A DNA stretch of 64,000 nucleotides from Agromyces rhizosphaerae (GTDB taxonomy: Bacteria; Actinomycetota; Actinomycetes; Actinomycetales; Microbacteriaceae): the NCBI RefSeq assembly GCF_027925245.1, contig NZ_BSDP01000001.1, forward strand, positions 1,054,001 through 1,118,000, given 5' to 3'. Each line of letters begins with the position of its first letter. Positions within the stretch are counted from its first letter, which is position 1. The position numbers and the translations under genes were made by a program. Of the stretch, positions 41,408-49,724 are shown in pieces. The notes below the pieces were generated by a model that saw only the letters and a program-made list of their open reading frames with translations, was not told the origin of the DNA and did no database searches.

Positions 41408-42892
41408 TCAGCTGGGGATCAGCGTGTACTTCGTCGAGAGGTACTCGTGGATGCCTTCGAACCCGCCCTCGCGGCCGAGGCCCGACTGCTTCACGCCGCC
41501 GAACGGCGCCGCCGCGTTCGAGACCACGCCCGCATTCAGGCCCATCATGCCCGTGTCGAGCCGGTCGATCATGCGGTGCCCGCGCGCGAGGTCCTGCGTG
41601 AACACGTACGAGACCAGGCCGTACTCGGTCGCGTTGGCGAGCCGCACGGCCTCGTCCTCGTCGGCGAACGTGGTGATGCCGAGCACCGGCCCGAAGATCT
41701 CCTCGGCGAGCAGGCGCGAGCCGGCCGCGACCCCCGAGAGCACCGTGGGTGCGAAGAACGAGCCGGGGCCGTCGGATGCTTCGCCGCCGGCGAGCACCGT
41801 CGCCCCGCGCCCGACCGCGTCGGCCACCAGTTCGCCCGTCGTCGCGACCGCCCGGTCGTCGATGAGCGGGCCGATCTGCACGCCCTCCTCGGTGCCGCGC
41901 CCGACGCGCATCGCGCGCACGCGCTCGGCGACCCGGGCCGCGAACTCGTCTGCGACCGACTCGTGCACGATGAAGCGGTTCGCGGCCGTGCAGGCCTGGC
42001 CGATGTTGCGGAACTTCGCGAGCATCGCGCCGTCGACGGCCGTGTCGAGGTCGGCGTCCTCGAACACGACGAACGGGGCGTTGCCGCCCAGCTCCATCGA
42101 CACGCGCAGCACGCCGTTCGCCGCCTCGCGCAGCAGCGCCTGCCCGACCGGCGTCGAGCCGGTGAACGAGAGCTTGCGCAGCCGGGGGTCGGCGATGATC
42201 GGCGACGACACCGCCGACGAGTGCGAGGTGGTGATGACGTTGACCACGCCGCCGGGCAGCCCGGCCTCCTCGAGCAACGCGACGAAGGCGAGCGTCGTGA
42301 GCGGGGTGAGCGCGGCGGGCTTCACGACCACGGTGCAGCCGGCGGCCAGCGCGGGAGCGATCTTGCGGGTCGCCATCGCGAGCGGGAAGTTCCACGGCGT
42401 GATCAGGTAGCACGGTCCGACGGGCCGCTGCGAGACCACCATGTGCCCCGTGCCCTCGGGGTTCAGCCCGTAGCGGCCGTGCACCCGCACGGCCTCCTCG
42501 CTGAACCAGCGCAGGAACTCGCCGCCGTAGGTCACCTCGCCGCGCGCCTCGGCGAGCGGCTTGCCCATCTCGAGGGTCATCAGCAGCGCGAAGTCGTCGG
42601 CGCGCTCCTGGAGCAGGTCGAACGCCCGGCGCAGGATCTCGGCGCGCTGCCGCGGCGCTGTCGCGGCCCAGGACTCCTGTGCGGCGACGGCCGCGTCGAG
42701 CGCCCGCGCCCCGTCGTCGACGCCCGCGTCGGCGATGTGCACGAGCACCTCGCCGGTCGAGGGGTCGCGCACGGGAAGGGTCGCGCCGTCGGCCGCGTCG
42801 ACCCACTCGCCGCCGATCGAGAGCTGCGTCGGGATGCCGGCGAGCAGCGCAGCCTCGCGGGCGGCGGCTGCGGTGGCGTTCGTGGTGCTCAT
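41408..42892 (-). CDS. gabD: NAD(P)-dependent succinate-semialdehyde dehydrogenase
   Basis: The 494-residue aldehyde dehydrogenase has ITPWNFPLAMATRKIAPALAAGCTVVVKPA, the base Glu267 in MELGGNAPFVVFEDAD and nucleophile Cys301 in NIGQACTAANRF, then PFGGVKQSGLGREGGFEGIHEYL. This is the classic GabD pattern. It follows gabT with a four-base overlap, so the two make the GABA shunt: GABA to succinate semialdehyde to succinate. A second, more distant gabD-type gene lies at 12061-13425. Confidence 0.93.
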   Translation of the reverse strand: MSTTNATAAAAREAALLAGIPTQLSIGGEWVDAADGATLPVRDPSTGEVLVHIADAGVDDGARALDAAVAAQESWAATAPRQRAEILRRAFDLLQERADDFALLMTLEMGKPLAEARGEVTYGGEFLRWFSEEAVRVHGRYGLNPEGTGHMVVSQRPVGPCYLITPWNFPLAMATRKIAPALAAGCTVVVKPAALTPLTTLAFVALLEEAGLPGGVVNVITTSHSSAVSSPIIADPRLRKLSFTGSTPVGQALLREAANGVLRVSMELGGNAPFVVFEDADLDTAVDGAMLAKFRNIGQACTAANRFIVHESVADEFAARVAERVRAMRVGRGTEEGVQIGPLIDDRAVATTGELVADAVGRGATVLAGGEASDGPGSFFAPTVLSGVAAGSRLLAEEIFGPVLGITTFADEDEAVRLANATEYGLVSYVFTQDLARGHRMIDRLDTGMMGLNAGVVSNAAAPFGGVKQSGLGREGGFEGIHEYLSTKYTLIPS

Positions 42893-44274
42893 GCGGATAC
42901 CTCCATCGATGCGGCGAGTCCGTCGGCGACGACTCCGAGGCCCTCGAGGAGCAGTTCGTCCGAGATCGTGAGCGGCGGCAGGAAGCGGATGACGTTGCCG
43001 TACGTGCCGCAGGTGAGCACGACGACGCCGTGGGCGATCGCGTGCGCGGCGACGGCCGCCGTCAGGGCGGCATCCGGATCGCCCGTCACCGGGTCGACGA
43101 GCTCCATCGCGACCATGGCGCCGCGGCCCCGCACGTCGCCGATGCGCGGGTCGGACGCCTGCAGCTCGGCGAGGCGTCCGAGCAGCAGTTCGCCGAGCGC
43201 GCCGGCACGCTCGACCAGTCCGTCCTCCTCGTACGCGTCGATCGCGGCGAGCGCCGCGGCGCAGGCGAGCGGGTTGCCGCCGTACGTGCCGCCGAGGCCG
43301 CCCGGGTCGGAGGCGTCCATGATCTCGGCCCGGCCCGTGACCGCCGCGAGCGGCAGGCCGCCCGCGATGCCCTTGGCCGTGACGACCAGGTCGGGCACCA
43401 CGCCCTCGTGCTCCATGGCGAACATCGCGCCGGTGCGGCCGAAGCCCGTCTGCACCTCGTCGGCGATGAACACGACGTCGTTCGCGCGCGCCCACTCGGC
43501 GAGCGCCGGCAGGAAGCCCTCGGCGGGGACGATGAACCCGCCCTCGCCCTGGATCGGCTCGATGATGAGCGCGGCGAGGTTCTCGGCCCCGACCTGCTTC
43601 TCGATCTGGAGGATCGCGCGGGCAGCGGCATCCGCACCGCTCAGCCCCCCGTCGCGGTACGGGTACGACAGCGGCGCCCGGTAGACCTCGGGGGCGAACG
43701 GGCCGAAGCCGTGCTTGTAGGGGATGTTCTTGGCCGTGAGGCCCATCGTGAGGTTGGTGCGTCCGTGGTAGGCGTGGTCGAACGCGACGACCGCCTGCTT
43801 CCGGGTGGCCCGGCGGGCGATCTTCACGGCGTTCTCGACGGCCTCGGCGCCCGAGTTGAACAGGGCGCTGCGCTTGACGTGGTCGCCGGGGGTGAGGCGG
43901 TTCAGCGCCTCGGCGACCGACACGTAGCCGTCGTACGGGGCGATGGTGAAGCAGGTGTGGGTGAACGCGTCGAGCTGGCGCGAGACCGCGTCGACGACCC
44001 GCGGGTTGCTGTTGCCCACGCTCGTGACCGCGATGCCGGAGCCGAGGTCGATGAGCGAGTTGCCGTCGGCGTCGACGATGACGCCGCCGCCCGCCGCGAC
44101 GACATGCACGGGGGCCGCGTGGCCGACGCCGCGCGCCACCGCGGCGGACTTGCGGGCGAGCAGTTCCGACGACCGGGGGCCGGGGATCGCGGTGGCGAGC
44201 CGCCGCTCCTGCGGCAGCGTGGGGCCGCCCGTCGGGGCGGGCGCCGTGGCGTCGAGCGGTTCGGCGAGCGTCAT
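42889..44274 (-). CDS. gabT: 4-aminobutyrate aminotransferase
   Basis: The 461-residue class III aminotransferase has LIDLGSGIAVTSVGNSNPRVVDAV, FNSGAEAVENAVKIAR, DHAYHGRTNLTMGLT, the cofactor Asp272 in VVFIADEVQTGFGR and Schiff-base Lys301 in VTAKGIAGGLPLAAV. It matches GabT. ATG 44274 is preceded by AGGAGGAG with six to seven bases of spacing, one of the best ribosome sites in the window. It is divergent from a PucR regulator, the usual GABA-operon layout. Confidence 0.93.
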   Translation of the reverse strand: MTLAEPLDATAPAPTGGPTLPQERRLATAIPGPRSSELLARKSAAVARGVGHAAPVHVVAAGGGVIVDADGNSLIDLGSGIAVTSVGNSNPRVVDAVSRQLDAFTHTCFTIAPYDGYVSVAEALNRLTPGDHVKRSALFNSGAEAVENAVKIARRATRKQAVVAFDHAYHGRTNLTMGLTAKNIPYKHGFGPFAPEVYRAPLSYPYRDGGLSGADAAARAILQIEKQVGAENLAALIIEPIQGEGGFIVPAEGFLPALAEWARANDVVFIADEVQTGFGRTGAMFAMEHEGVVPDLVVTAKGIAGGLPLAAVTGRAEIMDASDPGGLGGTYGGNPLACAAALAAIDAYEEDGLVERAGALGELLLGRLAELQASDPRIGDVRGRGAMVAMELVDPVTGDPDAALTAAVAAHAIAHGVVVLTCGTYGNVIRFLPPLTISDELLLEGLGVVADGLAASMEVSA

Positions 44275-44368
44275 CTCGGACTCCTCCTGATCGTGCCGGG
44301 CAGCGGCTTCGCGAGCGCGCCGGTCGGCGGTCTCGTCCGATCGTAGGTTCCGCGGGCGACCGAATGCC

Positions 44369-44419
44369 GCGTACACGGCGTACAGTTCACGCGAACGCAC
44401 TGGCCGGGTTGTACAGTAC
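44369..44419. promoter_or_regulatory. GTACA boxes between gabT and its PucR regulator
   Basis: GCGTACA occurs at 44369-44375 and again at 44378-44384, nine bases apart. GTTGTACAGTAC follows at 44408-44419. GABA operons are commonly switched by the divergent PucR/GabR regulator, so these are operator candidates. The GGTTGTAC core is shared with the caiB/gabD region at 11987-11994. Confidence 0.45.
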
Positions 44420-44454
44420 GGATGCCCCTTCCTCCCGACCGACGGAGCCCCGCG

Positions 44455-46047
44455 TTGCATCCCACCCTGCGCACCCTGCTCGACCAGCGCGAGCTCGACC
44501 TCCGCCTCGTCGGCGACGCGGACCTGCTGCGCGAGGGCGCCCTGGACGCGCCGCTCGACTGGGCGCACGCCTCGGACCTGGCCGACCCGACCCCGTTCCT
44601 CGACGGGAGCGGGCTGCTGCTCACGACCGGGCGCCAATTCGAGGGCGCGGAGCCCGGCTTCGCCGACGCCTACGTCGCACGACTCGTCGAACGCGGGGTC
44701 GCCGGCCTCGGCTTCGGCACCGAGGTGCTCCGCGAGGGCACGCCCGACTCGCTCGTGGCGGCCTGCCGGTCCCGGCGCCTTCCGCTCGTCGAGGTGCCCT
44801 ACCGCACCCCCTTCATCGCGATCGCCCGCACGGTCGCGACCGGCATCGCCGAGGAGGCGTACGCGCGGCGCACCTGGGCGCTCGGTGCGCAGCGCGCGCT
44901 CGCGCTCGCGGCGCTCCGTCCCGACGGGCTGAGCGCCACGCTCGCCGAGCTCTCACGGCAGCTCGGGCAGTGGGTTGCCCTCGTCGGCGCGGGCGGGCGC
45001 GTCGAGCGCGAGTACCCGGCGGGCGACCTCGACGCGGCGGGCATCGAGGTCGTGCGCGACGGGGCGCGCGAACTGCTCCGCCGCGGCCAGCGCGCGAGCG
45101 TGACCGTGCAGGTCGGGCCCCAGCGGGTGAGCCTGCACACGCTCGGCATCGGAGGCGCGCTGCGCGGCGTGCTCGCCGTCGGCGGCGCCGACCGGCTCGA
45201 TCGGGCCGGCCGCGGGGTGATGACGGCCGTGATCGCCATGGCCGGGCTCGCGCTGGAGCAGCATCGCCACCTCGACCGCACGACCGGACTGCTCCGCACC
45301 GGACTGCTGCACGCGCTGCTCGCAGGCGACCTCGACCTGCCCGACCGCATCGCCCGGCAGCTGTGGGGCCCGCTCCCCGCGGGGCCCGTGCACGTGGCGG
45401 TCGCCTCTGCGCCGGAGTCGGTCGACGCGCTCGTCGAGTGGCTCGAGCTGGAGGTCGACGCCCGCGAGGGCGCGCTGTTCTTCGCCTGCGACGCCGATCG
45501 CGTGGTGCTGTGCACGAGCCAGGCCGACCGCGCGCTCGTCGACGAGGTCTCGCGGGGTTTCCGCGTCGCGGTCGGCGTCGCGGGCCCGGTGCCGTGGGGC
45601 GACCTCGCCCGCGGGCACGACGAGGCGCGGCGCGCGCACGAGCGGGCGACCGAGTCGCGCGACCCGGTGGTCGTCACCTTCGACGCCGTCGCCCGCCAGG
45701 GCGTGCTCGCGTACCTCGCCCGCACCGACGCGCGCGAGGTCGCGCACGCGTCGCTCGACCCGCTCGTCGCCCACGACGCCGCCGAGGGCACGGCGCTCGT
45801 CGCCACCCTGCGCACCTGGCTCGAGCGCAACGGCCATTTCGACGCCGCGGCCCGCGCGCTCGGCGTGCACCGGCACACGGTGCGTGCGCGGATCCAGCAC
45901 GCCGAACGACTGCTCGGTCGCGACCTCTCCACGTTCCACGCGCGCGCCGACCTGTGGGCCGCACTGCTGGCGGCGGGCGCCGTGGAGGGCGCCGGGACAC
46001 CGGTCGGGACGGGGTCTGGCCGGGCCGAGGCGCCGAGCGTACCCTGA
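44455..46047 (+). CDS. PucR-family regulator of the gab operon
   Basis: The 530-residue protein has the N-terminal PucR domain (HPTLRTLLDQRELDLRLVGDAD, then DWAHASDLADPTPFLDGSGLLLTTG), a central region and a C-terminal HTH (LRTWLERNGHFDAAARALGVHRHTVRARIQHAERLLGRDLS). TTG 44455 was chosen for GGAG seven bases upstream and for the fit to family starts; an in-frame ATG at 44422 would add 11 residues. It is divergent from gabT-gabD and most likely activates them in response to GABA. Confidence 0.87.
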   Translation: MHPTLRTLLDQRELDLRLVGDADLLREGALDAPLDWAHASDLADPTPFLDGSGLLLTTGRQFEGAEPGFADAYVARLVERGVAGLGFGTEVLREGTPDSLVAACRSRRLPLVEVPYRTPFIAIARTVATGIAEEAYARRTWALGAQRALALAALRPDGLSATLAELSRQLGQWVALVGAGGRVEREYPAGDLDAAGIEVVRDGARELLRRGQRASVTVQVGPQRVSLHTLGIGGALRGVLAVGGADRLDRAGRGVMTAVIAMAGLALEQHRHLDRTTGLLRTGLLHALLAGDLDLPDRIARQLWGPLPAGPVHVAVASAPESVDALVEWLELEVDAREGALFFACDADRVVLCTSQADRALVDEVSRGFRVAVGVAGPVPWGDLARGHDEARRAHERATESRDPVVVTFDAVARQGVLAYLARTDAREVAHASLDPLVAHDAAEGTALVATLRTWLERNGHFDAAARALGVHRHTVRARIQHAERLLGRDLSTFHARADLWAALLAAGAVEGAGTPVGTGSGRAEAPSVP

Positions 46048-46071
46048 GAGGTGGCGGAGGGGGATGCAACG

Positions 46072-46263
46072 ATGCATGCGGTCATTGGCGAGCGCCTCGT
46101 CATCCACGGCAAGCAGGTCGGGCAGGCGGAGCGGCACGGCGAGATCATCGAGGTGCGGGGCCAGGACGGCGATCCGCCGTACCTCGTGCGATTCGACGAC
46201 GGCCACGAGAGCCTGATCTTCCCGGGCTCCGACTGCGAGGTCGAGCACGCGCACACGGGCTGA
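46072..46263 (+). CDS. DUF1918 domain-containing protein
   Basis: The 63-residue protein reads HAVIGERLVIHGKQVGQAERHGEIIEVRG and ends PYLVRFDDGHESLIFPGSDCEVEH. This is the SH3-like DUF1918 found widely in actinobacteria. Function unknown. ATG 46072 gives the usual family start and has GGAGG upstream. A GTG at 46051 with TACCCT five bases before it would add seven residues. Confidence 0.85.
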   Translation: MHAVIGERLVIHGKQVGQAERHGEIIEVRGQDGDPPYLVRFDDGHESLIFPGSDCEVEHAHTG

Positions 46264-46308
46264 GGAGCCCGGCACACCACCGGCATCCGACCGACTAGCC
46301 TTGGCCGG

Positions 46309-47091
46309 GTGTTCCACAGCTACGCGGCGATCGGCGACAGCTTCACCGAGGGCGTCGGCGACGAACTGCCCGACGGCTCGGTGCGCGGCTGGGCCGACTT
46401 CGTCGCGCTCGGGCTCGCCGAGCACGCCGCCGCGCAGTCGACGGGCCCGGTGCGCTACGCGAACCTCGCGATCCGCGGCCGCAAGCTCGGCCCGATCCTC
46501 GACGAGCAGCTCGAGCCCGCCGTCGCGCTGGCCCCCGAGGTCATCAGCCTGAACGGCGGCGGCAACGACATCCTGCGCCCCAAGATCACGGTGCCCGAGG
46601 TCGCCGGCCGCCTGCGCGGGGCGGTCGACCGCATGCGCGAGGCCGGCATCCACGTGCTGCTGCTCTCGGGCGCGAACCCGACCGACCACCTGCCGCTCGG
46701 CAACGTCTTCGGCCGTCGCGGCGACGCGCTCGCCGAGGAGGTCTTCGGCTGGGGCGAGCTCGACGGCGTCACCACGGTGAACAACTGGGCGGATGCCGGG
46801 CTTCGCGACATCCGCTACTGGTCTGCCGACAGGCTCCACCTCAACGCGCTCGGCCACGCCCGCGTCGCGAGCAACGTGCTCACGGCGATCGGCGTGCCCG
46901 TGCCCGGCGAGTGGGGCGTCGAGGAGGTCGCCGCCGCGCCGCCCGCGGGCCGCAGCCGGAACACCGCCGCCTACTACCGCGAGTTCGTGATGCCGTGGAT
47001 CGGGCGCCGGCTCACCGGGCGCTCCTCCGGCGACGGCCGCACCGCGAAGCGCCCCACCCTCGAGCCGGTGCCGCTGACCACGACCGGCTGA
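46309..47091 (+). CDS. SGNH/GDSL-family esterase-like hydrolase
   Basis: The 260-residue protein has block I with nucleophile Ser11 (AIGDSFTEGVGDE), block III Asn86 (NGGGNDIL) and block V Asp174 and His177 (DRLHLNALGH). It is an intracellular SGNH hydrolase with no signal peptide; substrate unknown. GTG 46309 follows TAGCCT by seven bases, a leaderless start. It converges on the downstream membrane-protein gene with 12 bases between stops. Confidence 0.88.
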   Translation: MFHSYAAIGDSFTEGVGDELPDGSVRGWADFVALGLAEHAAAQSTGPVRYANLAIRGRKLGPILDEQLEPAVALAPEVISLNGGGNDILRPKITVPEVAGRLRGAVDRMREAGIHVLLLSGANPTDHLPLGNVFGRRGDALAEEVFGWGELDGVTTVNNWADAGLRDIRYWSADRLHLNALGHARVASNVLTAIGVPVPGEWGVEEVAAAPPAGRSRNTAAYYREFVMPWIGRRLTGRSSGDGRTAKRPTLEPVPLTTTG

Positions 47092-47103
47092 GCGGGCCCC
47101 GCG

Positions 47104-48249
47104 TCACCCCTCGTACTCGTGCACCGGCGCGGCCGCCGGGTCGCCCTCGACCGCGCGGGTCACCTCGGCGACCCGCCGGTCGGTGGTCGACGCGCTGATG
47201 TTGCGGATGAAGATGATCAGCCAGCTGAAGATCAGCCCCGCCGCGACCAGCTCGACCGCCGTCAGGTTGTAGTACCCGAACGGGAAGAACATCAGCACGC
47301 TCACGAGGATGATTCCGATGAACGCGTAGCCCAGCACGAGGAAGGCGTTCGGGAAGCCGGGCAGGAACCAGCGCAGCCCGATCACGATCACGAGGTAGAC
47401 GACCGCCATGCCGGTCGCCACGGTGTTGTGCACGCCGAAGAACAGGTCGACCGGGAAGACGCCGACGCACGCGAGGAAGATGCCGAGCAGCACCAGGCCG
47501 CCGGTGATGGTGCGGATGCCCCGCTCCGCGTCGAGCCCGCGCTCCTCGGACCACTGCCGCAGCTCGCCGCCGATGTAGCGCGCGAGCGCCGTGACCACGA
47601 GGCCGCCGAGGATGAGGGTGATGCCGAACGCGTAGCCCGACGCGTCGCGCGCCGTGCCGAGCGCGGAGAGGTTCTTCTCCCACCAGAGCGGGTCGGAGGC
47701 GGTGAGCATGCTGCCGAGGCATCCGCTCACGAGGAAGAACGCCAGAAGGGTCGCGATCGACGACGCGGAGACGCCCGCGGCCACGAGGTAGGTGAAGTAC
47801 GAGGTCACCGCGGCGATCGCGCCGGCCAGCAGCGCCGCGGTGATGCCGTAGAGCGATGCGCCCCGGAAGGCATCGCCGAGCAGCGCGCCGAGCCCGACGA
47901 CGAGCAGCAGCACGAGCACCGCGGCGGTAAACGCGAGCGCGAGCGCGTCGACCCAGCGCGCCCAGGTCGGCGTGCGATGGGCATAGGCCGGGTTCAGCGG
48001 CAGGCCCTGCACGCCGTAGCCGATGCCGAACGCGATGGCCGCCGAGATCGCGGCCGCGAACGCCGACACCTCCGCGACCGAGCCCCAGCCCGTGATCGGG
48101 ATCGCCTCGAACCCGCCCACGATGAGCATGCCCAGCGCCGCGGCCACGAAGGCGACGGCCGCGGCGACGATCGCGCTCGCCTCCACGGTCTCGGCGGTCG
48201 GCGCACGCCAGTAGTCGAGGATGCGGGGCCTGCGCGTCGCGTCGCTCAC
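47104..48249 (-). CDS. Multi-spanning membrane protein, DUF998-like
   Basis: The 381-residue protein has about nine to ten membrane helices. Features such as DPLWWEKNLSALGT and GVFPVDLFFGVHNTVATGMAVVYLVIVIGLRWFLPGFP resemble the DUF998 family. The ends are polar (RRPRILDYWRAP at the N-terminus, DPAAAPVHEYEG at the C-terminus). Function unknown. GTG 48249 is preceded by TAGCAT and six bases, a leaderless start. It follows the FBP gene in the opposite order and may be independent. Confidence 0.7.
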   Translation of the reverse strand: MSDATRRPRILDYWRAPTAETVEASAIVAAAVAFVAAALGMLIVGGFEAIPITGWGSVAEVSAFAAAISAAIAFGIGYGVQGLPLNPAYAHRTPTWARWVDALALAFTAAVLVLLLVVGLGALLGDAFRGASLYGITAALLAGAIAAVTSYFTYLVAAGVSASSIATLLAFFLVSGCLGSMLTASDPLWWEKNLSALGTARDASGYAFGITLILGGLVVTALARYIGGELRQWSEERGLDAERGIRTITGGLVLLGIFLACVGVFPVDLFFGVHNTVATGMAVVYLVIVIGLRWFLPGFPNAFLVLGYAFIGIILVSVLMFFPFGYYNLTAVELVAAGLIFSWLIIFIRNISASTTDRRVAEVTRAVEGDPAAAPVHEYEG

Positions 48250-48258
48250 ACCCGGATG

Positions 48259-48768
48259 CTATCGGTCCGCTGCGGCGGCCCCGAGCACCTCGTCGACGAA
48301 CGACTCCGCGCGGCGGAGCGTGTCGGCGATGCGGCGCTCCATCTGCCCGGGCGCGCGCACCTCGTGCGGCGCGAGCGGCGCACCGAGCCGCACGTTGCCC
48401 GAGCAGGACAGGTCCGCGCAGATGTACGTGCCGATCGAGTTGCCCTGTCGACCGGCGTCGCCCGCGCGCCGCGCAGAGAACAGCGAGATCTGGTCGGCCG
48501 GCTGCATCGTGTGGCACAGGTTGCAGATGGCCGAGTGCCGGCGCGACATCGTTGTCGTCGCCGCGCGCAGCACGATGCCGACCGGGCGGTCGTCGCGCAG
48601 CGTCACCAGGTAGGCGCGCTGCCTGGCCGACGGGTCGCGCCAGCCGAGGAACTCGATCGCCGACCACTCGGTGAGCGGGTAGTCGAGGGGCAGCGTGAGC
48701 TGCTCAACCTCGTCGTCGACGGCATTCACGAGCGAGTCGCGGATCTCGGCGTCGGTCAGTGGTCGCAA
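48259..48768 (-). CDS. FBP-type (EF-G-binding) treble-clef zinc protein
   Basis: The 169-residue protein has the FBP C-terminal domain: Cys82 and Cys85 in ICNLCHTMQP, FSARRAG-AGR-GNSIGTYICADLSCSGNVR with Cys117 and Cys122. These four cysteines form a treble-clef zinc site. Homologues FusB and FusC bind elongation factor G and free it from fusidic-acid-stalled ribosomes. TTG 48768 is supported by GGAGG about eight bases upstream. Whether it protects EF-G here is unknown. Confidence 0.87.
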   Translation of the reverse strand: MRPLTDAEIRDSLVNAVDDEVEQLTLPLDYPLTEWSAIEFLGWRDPSARQRAYLVTLRDDRPVGIVLRAATTTMSRRHSAICNLCHTMQPADQISLFSARRAGDAGRQGNSIGTYICADLSCSGNVRLGAPLAPHEVRAPGQMERRIADTLRRAESFVDEVLGAAAADR

Positions 48769-48806
48769 CGGTCATCCTCCCCGGGGTCGACCCTTCCCAG
48801 TCTGCC

Positions 48807-49592
48807 TCAGGCGTCGGCGTCCATGGTCCAGACGACGCCGTCCGCGTCGGCCGTCCAGATGATGCGGAGCACCTCCCCCATGCGCATGCCCGCGGGCCGC
48901 AGCCGCTCGGGCACGTCCTCGAACGCGAGCACGAGGCTGAGTCCGCCGGCGAGGAACGTGCGCTCCTCGGCGCAGTCGGCGTCGGCGCCGTCGATCGTGT
49001 CCGGCTGCAGCATGATCAGGCAGACGCGCCCGTCCCTGTCGCGGAACGCCCAGAAGCCGTAGCCCAGCTCCTCGTCGACCAGCCGCGTCGTCGCCCGCGC
49101 GCTCGCGCCGAGGAACGCCTCCATGGGCAGCAGGTCGGCCTCGACCTGCTCGCGCTCGAACACGGCGAGCCCCGTGCCGGGCGGCGGCGTGAGCGTCACG
49201 GCGAACCAGGCGCCGACGGCGATCGCGGCCACGCCCGCGATGAGGGCGCGACGGATGCCCCTGCCGCGGCGCGTCCCGGACCCCGGCGGCTCGGTCGGCC
49301 GGTCGTCGTCATCGCCCGCCGCTCGGTCGTCCGCGGCATCCGCCGCCATCAGCCCCGCGAGCAGCTCGTCGGCCCCGGGCGCCTCGGTCTCCGCCGCATC
49401 CGAATCGGGCGCCCGCCGCTCCGACGCGGTCGTCGCCGCGGTGCTCCCGCGCTCCAGCTCCGCGATGCGCGCCAGCACCTCGGACAGCTCGCCCGCGGCA
49501 TCCGAGGAGAACCCGTCGGGCGTGCCGTAGACCACGGCCTCGAGCGCACGACGACGCTCACGCAGGGCGCCGAGTTCGTCGTCGAATTCCAT
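48807..49592 (-). CDS. Single-pass membrane protein with an extracytoplasmic domain
   Basis: The 261-residue protein has a cytoplasmic acidic N-terminal half with a short coiled coil (EFDDELGALRERRRALEAV), a basic stretch, one membrane helix (ALIAGVAAIAVGAWFAVTL, about residues 120-138) and an outer domain with two cysteines. The sequence just after the helix, PPGTGLAVFEREQ, recurs as PPTGLAVFDRAP in the protein at 54908-55462, and the outer domains align, so the two are paralogues. ATG 49592. Function unknown. Confidence 0.75.
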   Translation of the reverse strand: MEFDDELGALRERRRALEAVVYGTPDGFSSDAAGELSEVLARIAELERGSTAATTASERRAPDSDAAETEAPGADELLAGLMAADAADDRAAGDDDDRPTEPPGSGTRRGRGIRRALIAGVAAIAVGAWFAVTLTPPPGTGLAVFEREQVEADLLPMEAFLGASARATTRLVDEELGYGFWAFRDRDGRVCLIMLQPDTIDGADADCAEERTFLAGGLSLVLAFEDVPERLRPAGMRMGEVLRIIWTADADGVVWTMDADA

Positions 49593-49724
49593 TGCTGCTC
49601 CGGGTCCGAGCCTACGCGCGTCCACCGCGTGGCGACAGCGGACGCGGCGGCGGCGATCCGCGACATAGAATCGACGGATTCCGCGCGCCCGCGCGACCCG
49701 ACCCCCCGGAAAGCACGAGGTGCA

